Shown here: piece by piece, positions 20,813 through 32,625 of the stretch
Layout: every line of letters starts with the position of its first letter
Position numbering within the stretch: position 1 is the stretch's first letter
Assembly (NCBI GenBank): GCA_029931535.1
Contig: JAQPZY010001695.1
Span: forward strand, 3,724,501-3,788,500
DNA: 64,000 bases
Reading direction: 5' to 3'
From: Margaritifera margaritifera
Taxonomy: Eukaryota > Mollusca > Bivalvia > Unionida > Margaritiferidae
Position numbers and translations under genes: made by a program
Notes under the pieces: generated by a model
The model's input: the letters and a program-made list of their open reading frames with translations, nothing else
Told to the model about the DNA's origin: nothing
Database searches by the model: none

Positions 20813-21641
20813 CCCTCACTTTAATGCCCCTCATTGTACTGCTGCCTCATTTATAATGTAAAGCCCCTCATTGTACTACAGCCTCATTTATAATGTGTAT
20901 CCAGTGATCCCTAACTTTAAAGCCCCTCTTTGTACTGCTGTCTCATTTATAAGGTTTATTTAGTGCTCCCTCACTTTAAAGCCCCTTAGTATACTGCTGC
21001 CTCATTTATAATGTAAAGCACCTCAGTGTACTGCTGCCTCATTTATAATGTAAAGTCCCTCAGTGTACTGCTGCCTCATTTATAATGTAAAGCACCTCAG
21101 TGTACTGCTGCCTCATTTATGATGTAAAGTCCCTCAGTGTACTGCTGCCTCATTTATAATGTAAAGTCCCTCAGTGTACTGCTGCCTCATTTATAATGTA
21201 AAGCACCTCAGTGTACTGCTGCCTCATTTATAATGTAAAGCACCTCAGTGTACTGCTGCCTCATTTATAATGTAAAGCCCCTCAGTGTACTGCTGCCTCA
21301 TTTATAATGTAAAGTCCCTCAGTGTACTGCTGCCTTATTTATAATGTAAAGCCCCTCAGTGTACTGCTGCCTCATTTATAATGTAAAGCCCCTTAGTATA
21401 CTGCTGCCTCATTTATAATGTAAAGCCCCTCAGTGTACTGCTGCCTCATTTATAATGTAAAGTCCCTCAGTGTACTGCTGCCTCATTTATAATGTAAAGC
21501 CCCTTAGTATACTGCTGCCTCATTTATAATGTAAAGCCCCGCAGTGTACTGCTGCCTCATTTATAATGTAAAGCCCCTCAGTGTACTGCTGCCTCATTTA
21601 TAATGTAAAGCCCCTCATTGTACTGCTGCCTCATTTATAAT
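20813..21641. repeat. 37-bp minisatellite, about 21 copies
   Basis: The unit is TGTAAAGCCCCTCAGTGTAC plus TGCTGCCTCATTTATAA, with GCCCCT, GCACCT and GTCCCT variants interspersed. CCTCATTGTACTGCTG resembles part of the 86-bp satellite (CCTCATTGTAATGCTG), so a common origin is possible. Confidence 0.95.
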
Positions 21642-21774
21642 GTTGATATAGTCATTAATCTCATTACATTGTTTACATTGTGTTATCATATTGCTGCTTA
21701 ATTTATTTCACTTGATTTCAATTCTTGTGCTTCACTCCACTAATTGTCTTATTTTTGTATTTTGTGCAGTATTG

Positions 21775-22035
21775 TGACATAGCCTTTAATCGTCAGAACA
21801 TACCTCATTGTAAGGTGGCCTCACTTACACAGTCTTTAATTATCATAACCTACCTCATTGTTAGGTTACCTCACTCACTGTTTTAACTGTCATAACATAC
21901 CTCATTGAAAGGTGGCCTCACTTACACAGCCTTAATTGTCAGAACATGCCTCATTGAGAGGTGGCCTCATTTACATTACACCCTTATGGCTTCCATGAAC
22001 AGCATTATAAAGGGGAAGCAGTGTACTGTCTAATC
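21775..22035 (+). repeat. Decayed relatives of the 86-bp satellite, ~60-bp spacing
   Basis: Four repeats of the form TACCTCATTGTAAGGTGGCC, TCACTTACACAG and a TTAATTNTCA-type spacer. The block ends in TATGGCTTCCATGAACAGC and ATTATAAAGGGGAAGCAGTG, which match the satellite's TGGCTCCCATGGACAGC and ATTATAATGAGGGAGTACTG. Confidence 0.6.
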
Positions 22036-22726
22036 ATTGTATGTCTCTTCACAGAAATTGAAACAACTCTCACTTCTTTATCCATATATCATAGAAGCAG
22101 TCAACAAAGGTATATAAATGCTTTGAAATTATTTTTTGTAATGTATTTATGCCAGATAATTGTGCTGTGTCCAAGTCCTATGAAAGGAAAGACAAAAGAA
22201 GAAAGAAAGTAGAAAGAATTTCTATTTCTATGTGTCTCTTTCTGGGTATTGAATTAAACAGATAGTCAATATTGCAGTTAACAATTTTTGTCATTCATGC
22301 CAATTCTTGAGAGAAAAAATACTACTGGAGTTTTTAATTAAGTTTTAAGAAATCATAAACTTGATGAATTTGGACAAATGGTCATGAGATTATTTCTTAG
22401 AAAATTGACCTTGTAACCCCAGATTAGTCAAAAGTAATATGCTCTTACCTTTAATTTCCTTCCACATTGAAGCAATATGCAATCAAGAATATAGAATATG
22501 TATACAACTTTATAGACTCATTCCAATGGAATAGAATTCAGACATAACACAATTAATCCGTAGTATGAGCTGTTGATAAGAAAGCATGTGTATTTATGGA
22601 TGATGACAAGTTATAGTTCTGGCTTCAAGCATTTAACAATGTTCCCTCTCTCAGCCAAGGTACAGATAGGATTCAGGTACAATTTGGAAAATGCCCAACA
22701 GACTTCTATGTATGATTATACATGTA
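22036..22726. other. No recognised feature
   Basis: Unique-looking sequence, no arrays or credible genes. Confidence 0.5.
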
Positions 22727-22946
22727 AACCATATATACTTGCTTATAAGTTGGGTCCAACTGCAAACAACATAGACTCTGATCTGCCATTGCATAATGTG
22801 CTGGCAGATCTGGGTCTGTGTTGTTAATTGTACTGATTACTCCTAACAAACTGCATAGACCCAGATCTGCAAGTGTATTATGAAACGGCAGATCTAGGTT
22901 TATGCAGTTTGTATTTGAACCGGACTTATAAGCGAGTATATAGAGT
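22727..22946. mobile_element. Dual-hairpin MITE, copy 3
   Basis: It opens with ATATATACTTGCTTATAAG and closes with ACTTATAAGCGAGTATAT. The internal order is the CTGATC-type hairpin (CATAGACTCTGATCTGCC, partner arm already CAGATCTGGG-like) and then the CAGATC hairpin (GCATAGACCCAGATCTGC / GCAGATCTAGGTTTATGC). Confidence 0.9.
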
Positions 22947-23587
22947 AGATACAACTAATTTAGCACATGGTAATTAAATACAGCTGCTTGAAGAAGAAGG
23001 CCCAACTCATTAGAGACAAGAATCTGTCATTACTACATCATATATAAGAACTAGTTACATGGGATGCTTGAACAAACAAGCTTACTGGAAACTTATCATA
23101 ATAATTTTGTTTTCATTCTATTTTTAGAGCATAAATATAGACAGTGTGCCTTTGACGCAAGTTAGTTGTGTACATGTACACACTAAAATTATGCAAATCA
23201 CTGTGACACATTTTGCAGAAAAGGTAGGGATTATGTTATCCTGCTGTCGGGTTTTGCATGCATGCATGAGTAATGTTATGCAATGTACGCCTCCTACACA
23301 CCCTGTGCAGGCTTGGGGATGTAGAAAAGGCCCTATGTACCAACTGCATGTCGTAAGAGCCTACTAATGGAGGCAAACTTTTTGACCTGGGATGCGTCTC
23401 ATGATGATGTTCCAGCTGAGAAGGTCTTAGACTTTGCAAAAAAAAGGTAGTTTATGTGAAAAGTTAACTTTGTGTTTTAAGGACTTTGCCCTTTTTCGCA
23501 TTTACCGTTGTTTTGTATGCCTTTTTTAAAAGATATCTATACTTATTCGATGGCAGCAGGATTGTGCTGATGTTCCCTTAAACCCTA
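22947..23587. other. Mostly unique; isolated SINE-type leader module at 23316-23374
   Basis: GGGGATGTAGAAAAGGCC and GCATGTCGTAAGAGCC with TACTAATGGAGG match the leader found before two SINEs, but no SINE body follows. Confidence 0.5.
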
Positions 23588-23686
23588 TACATACATACAT
23601 ACATACATACATACATACATACATACATACATACATACATACATACATACATACATACATACATACATACATACATACATACATAC
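23588..23686. repeat. (ACAT)n microsatellite, about 24 units
   Basis: Perfect tetranucleotide run of about 98 bp. Confidence 0.99.
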
Positions 23687-23955
23687 TCCTCCTACACTTT
23701 TAAGATGTAGTTTTCAAACTTTGGGATATGATTGGGGGTGTCTATAGAGGTACACAATGGTATTAGAATTCAATTCCACCCCAGGGGGCAGAGTTTGGGG
23801 ATGGATGGATGGAGACACTTTAGCAGATAGATGGATAGAGGTATATACTGGCTAATTTGCCAATTCCATATATTTCGCCTAATTCACCAGTTTCACTGAT
23901 GAAGGTGAATTCGCTGAAACGTATGGAAACTCAGAAAGACTTTATTATCTGTATG

Positions 23956-23994
<39 letters not shown>

Positions 23995-24541
23995 TAGAGG
24001 AACAAGGAATAACTGAGAAAAGTATGGTGGTGATGCTGCTTTCCTGCAGACTTTTAGTTTCTTGTTGTTTTTGTGTTTCTTTTATTGAATTTAAAAAGAC
24101 TAGTCTGCGTAAAGATTTCCATCAACACAAGTTAGGATGGTTTATGAAGTCAGAATTCTTTTGTCAGTGTTCATCAGAATTCTTGCTGCTATCAAACTGA
24201 AATTGTGATGCAATGGCATTTTCATTATTATTAATAGTAAAATGGTACAACAAATATCACCAGCGATTCTTGGTGATCAGGGATTTTCCTACCATTTTCA
24301 TTGTCAGGCCCTTGAAATTGGAAAAATTTGCGAGGGAATGAGCTAAATTGGGAATTTTCAGAATAAAAGAAGAACAAGACATCATGTGTATTAGCAAGCT
24401 AAGCACAGCACATTTAATGCCATAAAGTAGTTGTCAAGGATTGTCATAAAGAAGGCAGAATTGTTGTAAAGGAGTTATTGAGCAGTGTTGTACTTGTTAA
24501 CTGAACTATCAAAAATTCCTCTTCAATAAACTGCTGAAAAG
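23687..24541. other. Small hairpin and (TA)n; otherwise unique
   Basis: AATTCACC (23881-23888) and GGTGAATT (23905-23912) form a hairpin around TTTCACTGATGAA. CTCAGAAAGACTTTATTAT precedes a (TA)n run (about 23957-23994). The same GAAAGACTTTATTAT-next-to-(TA)n arrangement recurs near 56711. Confidence 0.6.
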
Positions 24542-24550
24542 CACCTTCAT

Positions 24551-24862
24551 TGAAGAAATAGTAAAGGAAGTACTAGTATTGAAGATATAGTAAAGGAAGT
24601 ACTAGTATTGAAGATATAGTAAAGGAAGTACTAGTATTGAAGATAGAGTAAAGGAAGTACTAGTATTGAAGATATAGTAAAGGAAGTACTAGTATTGAAG
24701 ATATAGTAAAGGAAGTACTAGTATTGAAGATATAGTAAAGGAAGTACTAGTATTGAAGATATAGTAAAGGAAGTATTAGTATTGAAGATATAGTAAAGGA
24801 AGTATTAGTATTGAAGAGACAGTAAAGGAAGTACTAGTATTGAAGAGATAGTTAAGAAAGTA
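24551..24862. repeat. 29-bp minisatellite, about 11 copies
   Basis: The unit is AGTATTGAAGATATAGTAAA plus GGAAGTACT. The central copies are almost perfect, and the edge copies are diverged. Confidence 0.95.
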
Positions 24863-25307
24863 CTAAGAACACAAGCAGTAGATAATACAAAAACTGAGGA
24901 AACATATACTGAAAATGTTAAGATCAGTTTTGGAAAACATGCAGATCTTTTCAATAGGGAATGAAGATTAAATTCAGCCTCAGTGAAGGTCTAGGAAAAT
25001 CCCTGGTGATATCTGCATATTTATTTGTACTTACAATAGATACCCAAAACTTCTGCTTCTTGTATTGATCATGGCATAATCATGCAAACAGGAATGACCA
25101 AATCAATTTGTCACTTAAACAAGGAATTCCCTGATGTACATTTTACAATTTCATATTCTATACAGTTTATGCTTGTAGACTTAATGTGTCTATAAATATA
25201 CAGAGGAAAAAAGATGTATAGATGTATATACAGAAAAGCAAAGATGTTTATTTTGTAGTCCCTTCAAATTTATCTCTTTCAAGAGGAGGAGTCATGATAG
25301 CTGTTTA
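24863..25307. other. No recognised feature
   Basis: Unique-looking AT-rich DNA between two minisatellites. Confidence 0.5.
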
Positions 25308-25655
25308 GCAACCCTTAATGATGTAACAACCTGTAATGATACAATGCATCATTAGGGCAACCCTTAATGATGTAACAACCTGTAATTATACAATGCATCA
25401 TTAGGGCAACCCTTAATGATGTAACAACCTGTAGTGATACAATGCATCATTAGGGCAACCCTTAATGATGTAACAACCTGTAATGATACAATGCATCATT
25501 AGGGCAACCCTTAATGATGTAACAACCTGTAATGATACAATGCATCATTAGGGCAACCCTTAATGATCTAACAACCTGTAATGATACAATGCATCATTAG
25601 GGCAACCCTTAATGATCTAACAACCTGTAATGATACAATGCATCATTAGGGCAAC
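25308..25655. repeat. 49-bp minisatellite, 7 copies
   Basis: The unit is GCAACCCTTAATGATGTAAC, AACCTGTAATGATACAATGC and ATCATTAGG. CTTAATGAT and ATCATTAGG within the unit are inverted relative to each other. It abuts a second array built from the same word in opposite orientation. Confidence 0.95.
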
Positions 25656-26092
25656 GCTCCGGTTGATATAATTGTATCATTAGGGGTTGCTATTGCACTC
25701 TGTTGATATAATTGTACAATAAGGGCTTTCAACATCATCCCTGTTGATATGATTGTATCATTAGGGGTTGCTATTGCATTCTGTTGATATAATTGTACAA
25801 TTAGGGCTTTCAACTTCATCCCTGTTGATATGATTGTATCATTAGGGGTTGCTATTGCACTCTGTTGATATAATTGTATAATTAGGGCTTTCAACTTCAT
25901 CCCTGTTGATATGATTGTATCATTAGGGGTTGCTATTGCACTCTGTTGATATAATTGTATTTTTAGGGGTTACTGTTGCACTCTTTTGATATAATTGTAT
26001 AATTAGGGGTTTCAACTTCATCCCTGTTGATATGATTGTATCATTAGGGCTTGCTGTTGCGACACTGTTGATTTAATTGTATCATTAGTGGG
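25656..26092. repeat. 81-bp tandem repeat made of two ~40-bp halves, about 5 copies
   Basis: The first half is CTGTTGATATGATTGTATCA with TTAGGGGTTGCTATTGCACT. The second is CTGTTGATATAATTGTACAA with TTAGGGCTTTCAACTTCATC. ATCATTAGGGGTTGC is the reverse complement of the GCAACCCTTAATGAT word of the adjacent 49-bp array, with one mismatch. The open minus frame is due to the 81-bp (27-codon) period. Confidence 0.93.
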
Positions 26093-26277
26093 TGTTACGA
26101 CTGCAGTCAAAAATACAGTTGTTGCATGAAGAATTAGAAATATCATTAAGTGTTGGCAATGACTATGCTTAATGATGTAGTTATATCATTAGGAGTTGGT
26201 TATCATATGTTGCAACCCTAATGAAATAAAACAGATTTTTAAAAAAGAAAACCTCCAGGAATCTGACAGAAGTGTTC

Positions 26278-26311
<34 letters not shown>

Positions 26312-26540
26312 AAGGATGAATAAAAACATGTTTAGTACATACCCTTCAAACATATACATGTAATATTTCAGAAATCATTAGGTCAAAGAAAACATCTTGT
26401 AGCCTTGACCTTGAACTTTGACCTCATGACCCCAAAATGCATTAGCATAGAGCATAACTCCCCTCTTCCCACAAAAGGTCTGCAATATGACTGACATTCA
26501 TCACACAATAAAATTATACTGTGGAGATGAAGTGTATATA
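26093..26540. other. Short (AAC)n run and a GACCTTGACC dispersed fragment
   Basis: ACAACAACAACAACAACAAC lies near 26290-26310. AGCCTTGACCTTGAACTTTG with ACCTCATGACCCC follows near 26400-26433. The same hormone-response-like words recur in the ~150-bp repeat blocks. Confidence 0.6.
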
Positions 26541-26760
26541 TCCCATATGTACTCGTTTATAAGTCAGGTCCAACTGCAAACAATATAGAATCTGATCTAT
26601 CATTGCATAATGTGCTGGTAGATCAGGGTCTGTGTTGTTTGTTCTGATGATTATTCCTAACAAGCTGCATAGACTCAGATCTGCCATGCATTATGAGATG
26701 GCAGATCTGAGTCTATGAAGTTTGCAGTTGGATCCGACTTATACATGAGTATATGTGAGA
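26541..26760. mobile_element. Dual-hairpin MITE, copy 4
   Basis: It opens CCCATATGTACTCGTTTATAAG and closes GACTTATACATGAGTATATG. The CTGATC hairpin is followed by the CAGATC hairpin (GACTCAGATCTGCC / GGCAGATCTGAGTC). The second stem keeps paired changes on both arms (CTCAGATC with GATCTGAG in place of CCCAGATC with GATCTGGG). Confidence 0.9.
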
Positions 26761-26784
26761 ATTATTTGCAATTTACTCTGGAAT

Positions 26785-28047
26785 TTCATTCAGTCCTAGG
26801 AGTATGGGAGTTGTTTTAAACAGTCCTAGGGTTATGGGAGTTGTTTTAACCAGTCCTAGGGGTATGGGAGTTGTTTTAACCAGTCCTAGGGTTATGGGAG
26901 TTGTTTTAACCAGTCCTAGGGTTATGGGAGTTATTTTAACCAGTCCTAGGAGTATGGGAGTTGTTTTAAACAGTCCTAGGGGTATGGGGGTTATTTTAAC
27001 CAGTCCTAGGGTTATGGGAGTTGTTTTAACCAGTCCTAGGGGTATGGGAGTTGTTTTAAACAGTCCTAGGGGTATGGGAGTTGTTTTAACCAGTCCTAGG
27101 AGTATGGGAGTTGTTTTAAAGTCCTATGGTTATTTGAGTTGTTTTAACCAGTCCTAGGGGTATGGGTGTTGTTTTAACCAGTTCTAGGGTTATGGGAGTT
27201 ATTTTAACCAGTCCTAGGGTTATGGGAGTTATTTTAACCAGTCCTAGGGTTATGGGAGTTGTTTTAACCAGTCCTAGGGGTATGGGAGTTGTTTTAATCA
27301 GTCATAGGGGTATGGGGGTTGTTTTAACCAGTCCAATGGGGTATGGGAGTTGTTTTAAATAGTCCTAGGAGAATGGGAGTTGTTTTAACCAGTCCAATGG
27401 GGTATGGGAGTTGTTTTAAACAGTCCTAGGGGTATGGGAGTTGTTTTAACAAGTCCTAGGAGTATGGGAGTCGTTTTAACCAGTCCTAGGAGTATGGGAG
27501 AAGTTTTAACCAGTCCTAGGAGAATGGGAGTTGTTTTAACCAGTCCTAGGGGTATGGGAGTTGTTTTAAACAGTCCTAGGGGTATGGGAGTTGTTTTAAC
27601 AAGTCCTAGGAGTATGGGAGTTGTTTTAACCAGTCCTAGGAGTATGGGAGTTGTTTTAACCAGTCCTAGGAGTATGGGGGTTGTTTTAAACAGTCCTAGG
27701 GTTATGGGAGTTGTTTTAAACAGTCCTAGGGGTAAGGGAGTTGTTTTAAACAGTCCTAGGGGTATGGGAGTTGTTTTAAAGTCCTATGGTTATTGGAGTT
27801 GTTTTAACCAGTCCTAGGAGTATGGGGGTTGTTTTAAACAGTCCTAGGGTTATGGGAGTTGTTTTAAACAGTCCTAGGGAGATGGGAGTTGTTTTAAACA
27901 GTCTAGGGGTAAGGGAGTTGTTTTAAACAGTCCTAGGGGTAAGGGAGTTGTTTTAAACAGTCCTAGGGTTATGGGAGTTGTTTTAAACAGTCCTAGGGGT
28001 ATGGGGGTTGTTTTAAACAGTCCTAGGGGTATGGGGGTTGTTTTAAT
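26785..28047. repeat. 30-bp minisatellite, about 42 copies
   Basis: The unit is CAGTCCTAGGGGTATGGGAG plus TTGTTTTAAC, with AGTATG, GTTATG and GGTATG variants and AAC or AAA ends. It is the longest short-unit array here. The open frames (MGVVLTSPRG repeats, 66-137 codons) follow from the 30-bp period and break wherever an indel occurs. Each unit carries CCTAGG. Confidence 0.97.
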
Positions 28048-28089
28048 AAATTCAAAATAACTCCCAAATTATGAGACTTCCTTGTCTGA

Positions 28090-28650
28090 GAATTAGTGAG
28101 TGTGATTATCAACCTGAGAGAGATTTGAATGGACCAAGTGTATATAGTTTTGCCCCCCCCCCCCCAAGTCACAATTTGGAAACTATTGAAATATTCACTT
28201 TATATAACTATTGTATATATACACCTAATGGGAAACTGACTTTTGCCCCTGGGTCTTTTCTTACCCCCAGGGACACAGACCCCTGGTCATAACATAAACT
28301 ATTGAGATCCCCACCTGATATCATATATACCTACTGGGCATGAAAAGACAGATTTTTGCATACAACTGACATTGGCTCTGAGGTCCATCCTGAACCACAG
28401 GCACTTTAGCCCCTGCATCATAAGCTGGAAACTATAGAGATCCCCATCCTATAGCCACATATATAGACTTACAGTACTCAGCATGAAAAGAAAAATTTAT
28501 AAATGCAAATGAAATTGACCCTCTCTCCCTACTCCCTCCCAGGAACTGACTTAGTCCCTGGGTCATAACTTGGAAACTATTCAAATCTCATAACCATATA
28601 TACACTTGCTGGGCATAAAAAGACAAATTCAGATACGCAGCTAAAATATT
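28090..28650. repeat. Diverged ~130-145-bp repeat, about 4 copies
   Basis: The shared marker is GTCATAACTTGGAAACTATTGAGATCCCC, followed by ATATATACAC, CTGGGCATGAAAAGACA and CCCCTGGG. A run of ten or more C at about 28154-28165 lies at the left. Confidence 0.65.
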
Positions 28651-29119
28651 GGCTCATTGAGTTGAGTGAGACAAAGCAGGGGAGCATGGGGATATGTGTT
28701 TTATAAACATTGTAGTAATCACATCTAGTTATGGTTATTCAATGTTTTACAGCATAAATATGCACTTACTGTATGGAGTTATTCACAAAAGGTTTCGACA
28801 TGTGCTGAACACTTGGTCTAATAGAAACATGTATTAAAATTTTTCCAAGTAATTTGGTTAATGCAAATCTTTGGCATTTTTTCTTTGCCAACTGTTGATT
28901 GTTATAGATTATTTATGGCGGGCCTCTACATTAAAAGGGGATGTTTTATGGCCTCCCAGATGATAAAGGGATGTCAGAGTCATGCATTGCTGTGCAGTCT
29001 GAACTCTCTTAATAGTCATGGGCAGTCCATTTTCAACTTAGAGGTGTTGCTTTGTACTGATCGCATTGTAACAAATTGGTAAAATGTTTCTAGGAGGGTA
29101 CTGAAACATTTCCAGATAG
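28651..29119. other. No recognised feature
   Basis: A 73-codon frame at 28861 shows no recognisable motif. Confidence 0.45.
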
Positions 29120-29337
29120 TACTGTCTTTACTTGCTTATAAGATGGGTCCAAATGTAAATATAGACCCTGATCTACCGTCACATAATGTGCAGGCAGATC
29201 GAGGTCTGTGTTGTTTATTCTACTGATTACTGCTAACAAACTCTATAGACCCAGAGCTGCCGGCATATTATGCAATGGCAGATCTGGGTCTATGCAGTTT
29301 GCATTTGGATCTGACCTATGCGCAGGTATAGACAGTA
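29120..29337. mobile_element. Dual-hairpin MITE, copy 5
   Basis: It opens TACTGTCTTTACTTGCTTATAAG and closes with GCAGGTATAGACAGTA. The CTGATC hairpin (TAGACCCTGATCTACC / GGCAGATCGAGGTCTGTG) is followed by the CAGATC hairpin (ATAGACCCAGAGCTGCC / GGCAGATCTGGGTCTATGC). Confidence 0.88.
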
Positions 29338-30240
29338 GTTATGCAGAACATTTTCATGTAAAACTTTATGTGGGACATTTGATAAATGTATTTGAAGATT
29401 TGCCAACTCTGTCCTCCATATTTGTTTAAAACCTTACAGTTTTACTTGGAGGTTGTGAAAATTGTTTTTTGCACAAACCCAAATTCTGGTAAAAGTTTTT
29501 TAAAAATTGCCTCTCAGTGTTGAGGGCCATTATTATTACATGACTCCATCATCATACAACTTTGCTCAACATTTTGAGTAATAAATGTTACTCCAGACTT
29601 GAACATATTGCTCGAAATGTGCAAAATGCTGCCTTTAGATCGAGCTGAATATTTTTGAGTAAGATGTTGGAGTCGAGTAAAGATTTATGATGGAGGGACC
29701 AAACATGAAAATCATACTCAGAATGCAGCCTTTTGGTTGATCAGAATATTTTGACATAAGGTTTTGAGTTGAGTAAAGTGTTGTGACAGATGGACCAGTA
29801 TTAATTTCCTGTGAAATTTATGAACATCAATGGGAGTATATTACTAATACAGTCCAATAAATTTAATTCTCGTAATTCATGCATAATGGATTTATTCATA
29901 GTAAAATTCTTAGTCTTGGTAAGGTCATGCTTAGAAATTTTAAAGTCATAGCTAGGTCCCTAGAATGATAGAAATTTCAGGAATAATTTTTATGTTTGGA
30001 ATATCTCCATGCTTATAACATATTTCAGAGATATTTAAATACATGTACTTTAAGCGTAGTTTTTGAATTGGAGGTTTTGAGCACGAGCTTTTTAGTGCTC
30101 TGACAGTTTTATGACTTGCTTTCTTATTTGTACTAAGTGTGACTGTAAGGACTGGTCTGCTTACTTATTGTACTCTCTGTGTATCAGGGTCTGGTCTGCT
30201 TACTTATTGTACTCACTGTGTATGTAGGTCTGGAATATAA
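29338..30240. other. Mostly unique; two short duplications
   Basis: TGGTCTGCTTACTTATTGTACTC occurs twice at 30152-30212. A loosely repeated GAGTAA.NTGTT motif with ATTTTGAGT words lies at 29560-29790. No gene was seen. Confidence 0.4.
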
Positions 30241-31610
30241 CTTTCAAACCACGGAAGATATTTTAATGAAAACATAACCAATTATATATCATACATAGAT
30301 GGTGTGTCGCATACCACATATAAATCATGCATAGATGATGTGTCGCATACCACAGCTACACTTCCTGCCTAAAGGTCCACGTCATGACAAGGGAAAATAG
30401 AATTCTGTGACTTGTATCCTTGTCCATAGTATAACTTTTTAACCACTGAAGATATTTTAATAAAACCTTAACCAACTAAATATCACATTGAGTTGATGTG
30501 CCACACCTTAACCAACTATATATCATATCGAGTTGATGTGCCACACCTTAACCAACTAAATATCATATCGAGTTGATGTGCCACATGCCATGGCTATGCT
30601 CTCTATCTCAAGGTCAATGCCACGGTAAAGGAAAATGTAATTCAGTAACTTGTATCCTTGTCTGGAGTAAGAACCACTGAAGATATTTTAATGAAACCTT
30701 AACAAACTAAATATCATACTGAGTTGATGTGCCACATACCATGGCTATGCCCTCTATCTCAAGGTCAATTCCATGGCAAGGGAAATTTGTAATTCAGTAA
30801 CTTGTATCCTTGTCCGGAGTAAGGACCACTGAAGATATTTTAATAAAACTATAGGGAATTATTTATTATGTATAGATGGTGTGTCACGTACCATAACCGG
30901 GCCCTCGGCCTCAAGACCAAGGTCACAGCAACAGAAAATGTAATTCTGTGACTTGTATCCTTGTCTAGAGTATAAATTTGGAACCAGTGAAGATATTTTA
31001 ATGAAACTTTGAATAATTATATCTCATATATAGACAGTGTGTCGCATACCATGCCTACCGGAACTGCCTCAAGGTGAAGGGCATGGCAAGGGAAAATGTA
31101 ACTCTGATTTATATCCTTGTCTGGAAATTCTATGACTTGGAACCTTGTCTAGAATATAATTTTTGAACCAATGAATACATTGTAATAAAACTTGAATCAG
31201 TTATATATCATGACTAGACAGTGTAACACATACCATAGCCATGCCTCCTGCCTCAACGTCAGAGTAATGGGAAGGGAAAAGATAAATCAGTAACCTCTAT
31301 CCATGTACAGGTATAAATTTTAAGCAAAAAGAGATATTTTAATGAAACTTTAGCCTTTTATATATTTTGACTGGACAGTGGCTCTTGTATTCACAGTTAT
31401 ACCACCTGCCTCAATGGGTCAAGGTCACAACAAGGGATAATGTAAATCAGTTCCCTGATGTTTTCTTTTCTATAAGACTGTCATGTTTCTATCCCTACAG
31501 ATATTTTGATGAAATTTTTTTACCCAGATTCACACCTTATCATGCAGTAGTCAAGTTCCTAGTTCAAAGGTCAAGGTCATTATTAGAGAAAAGATCATGA
31601 GACTGGCATA
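30240..31610. repeat. Diverged ~150-bp repeat block, about 8 copies
   Basis: Copies share CTTGTATCCTTGTC, ACCACTGAAGATATTTTAAT, GAAACCTTAACCAACTA, GATGTGCCACATACCAT and CTCAAGGTCAA. Markers recur near 30413, 30648, 30803, 30952 and 31101. A 56-bp sub-duplication lies at 30470-30590. The last copies carry TCAAAGGTCAAGGTCAT (31563-31580). Confidence 0.8.
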
Positions 31611-31982
31611 TAATATGCTGTTTTGGTACTTATGTTCTCATTTGTTATTCCCACATTGATTGATGCTGTCATCCCACACTTAATTGAAAATGGCTGTTCA
31701 TTTGTTGATAATATGACATGTTATTATAAATTTACAGATAAGTTAATTAAAAGATTCTTTAGACCAGAAATATAATGTTTTTATGTAAGAATCTCATAGT
31801 GATAGCAGTTTGTTAATATTGTGCATTTATAATATAGAAATTAATTAATTTCAAATGGGAACACTATATTGAAAACCAAAGGTATAGGAAATATTAACAC
31901 ATTCTCCTCCTTATTTTAAAATTGTTACACGTAAACTTTCAATAGTTTTTGTCATAACCCTCTTCACTAACCATATCATGCG

Positions 31983-32021
<39 letters not shown>

Positions 32022-32107
32022 GTAAAAGCACAGGGATATTGTGATGCAGTCTGTCCTTACAGTCGTAAATACATGTGTGATGTCCTTGAACTCGTACACA
32101 GTTAATG
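31611..32107. other. Unique AT-rich with an (AAT)n microsatellite
   Basis: A (TAA)n run lies at about 31983-32019. Nothing else was recognised. Confidence 0.6.
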
Positions 32108-32119
32108 CTAGACAAATGA

Positions 32120-32365
32120 TGTTGTTGTGGGTTCGAACACCATTTTTCAGTACATGATAGGCTATACATGGTGGCCAGTTTTATCTGATGGAGGAAGAAC
32201 CTGGGAAAACCTCGGGCAGAACCACTGACCCACAGGAAGCTACTGGCAACCTTTCTCACATACCCACATTGGCTGAGCCGGAAACTCGAACCCACCTGGA
32301 CAGAGGTGAGATGGCAGTGATCAGTAAAGGTGAGCGCCTTAGACCACTTGGCCACCCGGGTCCCC
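32120..32365 (-). mobile_element. Leu/Ser-tRNA-like SINE, family 1, with 12-bp target duplication
   Basis: CTAGACAAATGA flanks it at 32108-32119 and 32366-32377. On the minus strand it runs from GGGGACCCGGGTGGCCAAG, with an A-box-like GTGGCCAAGTGGTCTAAGG and a GGTTCGAGTTTCCGG-type B box, to a GAAAAATGGTGTTCGAACCC tail. It is among the least degraded copies. Confidence 0.93.
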
Positions 32366-32444
32366 CTAGACAAATGAATCTTGGGTCAATGATATAGCTA
32401 TCTGTTTAGACTGTGCCAAGACTTCTGGAATTTGTTTCACATCA

Positions 32445-32467
32445 GGGGGGTGGGGTGGGGGTGGGGG
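32445..32467 (+). other. G-quadruplex motif
   Basis: Four G runs of 6, 4, 5 and 5, each separated by a single T. Confidence 0.8.
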
Positions 32468-32559
32468 CTACTGACCCAGATTTCTAGGCCTTCTGTTCTT
32501 ACCTTTGACTTTTAGGCTGATGTCAGTTAGGTGAGTGATTTCAACCCCACTTGGCCTCT

Positions 32560-32625
32560 TGTTGTTGTTATTATTATTGTTGTTGTTGTTGTTGTTGATG
32601 ATGTTGTGGTTGTTATTATTATCTT
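32560..32625. repeat. (TTG/TTA)n microsatellite-like run
   Basis: Imperfect TTG and TTA triplets. The SINE at 32120-32365 lies about 200 bp to the left. Confidence 0.8.

Noticed and set aside
26804..27817. Long plus-strand open frames with MGVVLTSPRG repeats
   Set aside because: They exist only because the minisatellite unit is 30 bp; they break at every indel and show no gene context.
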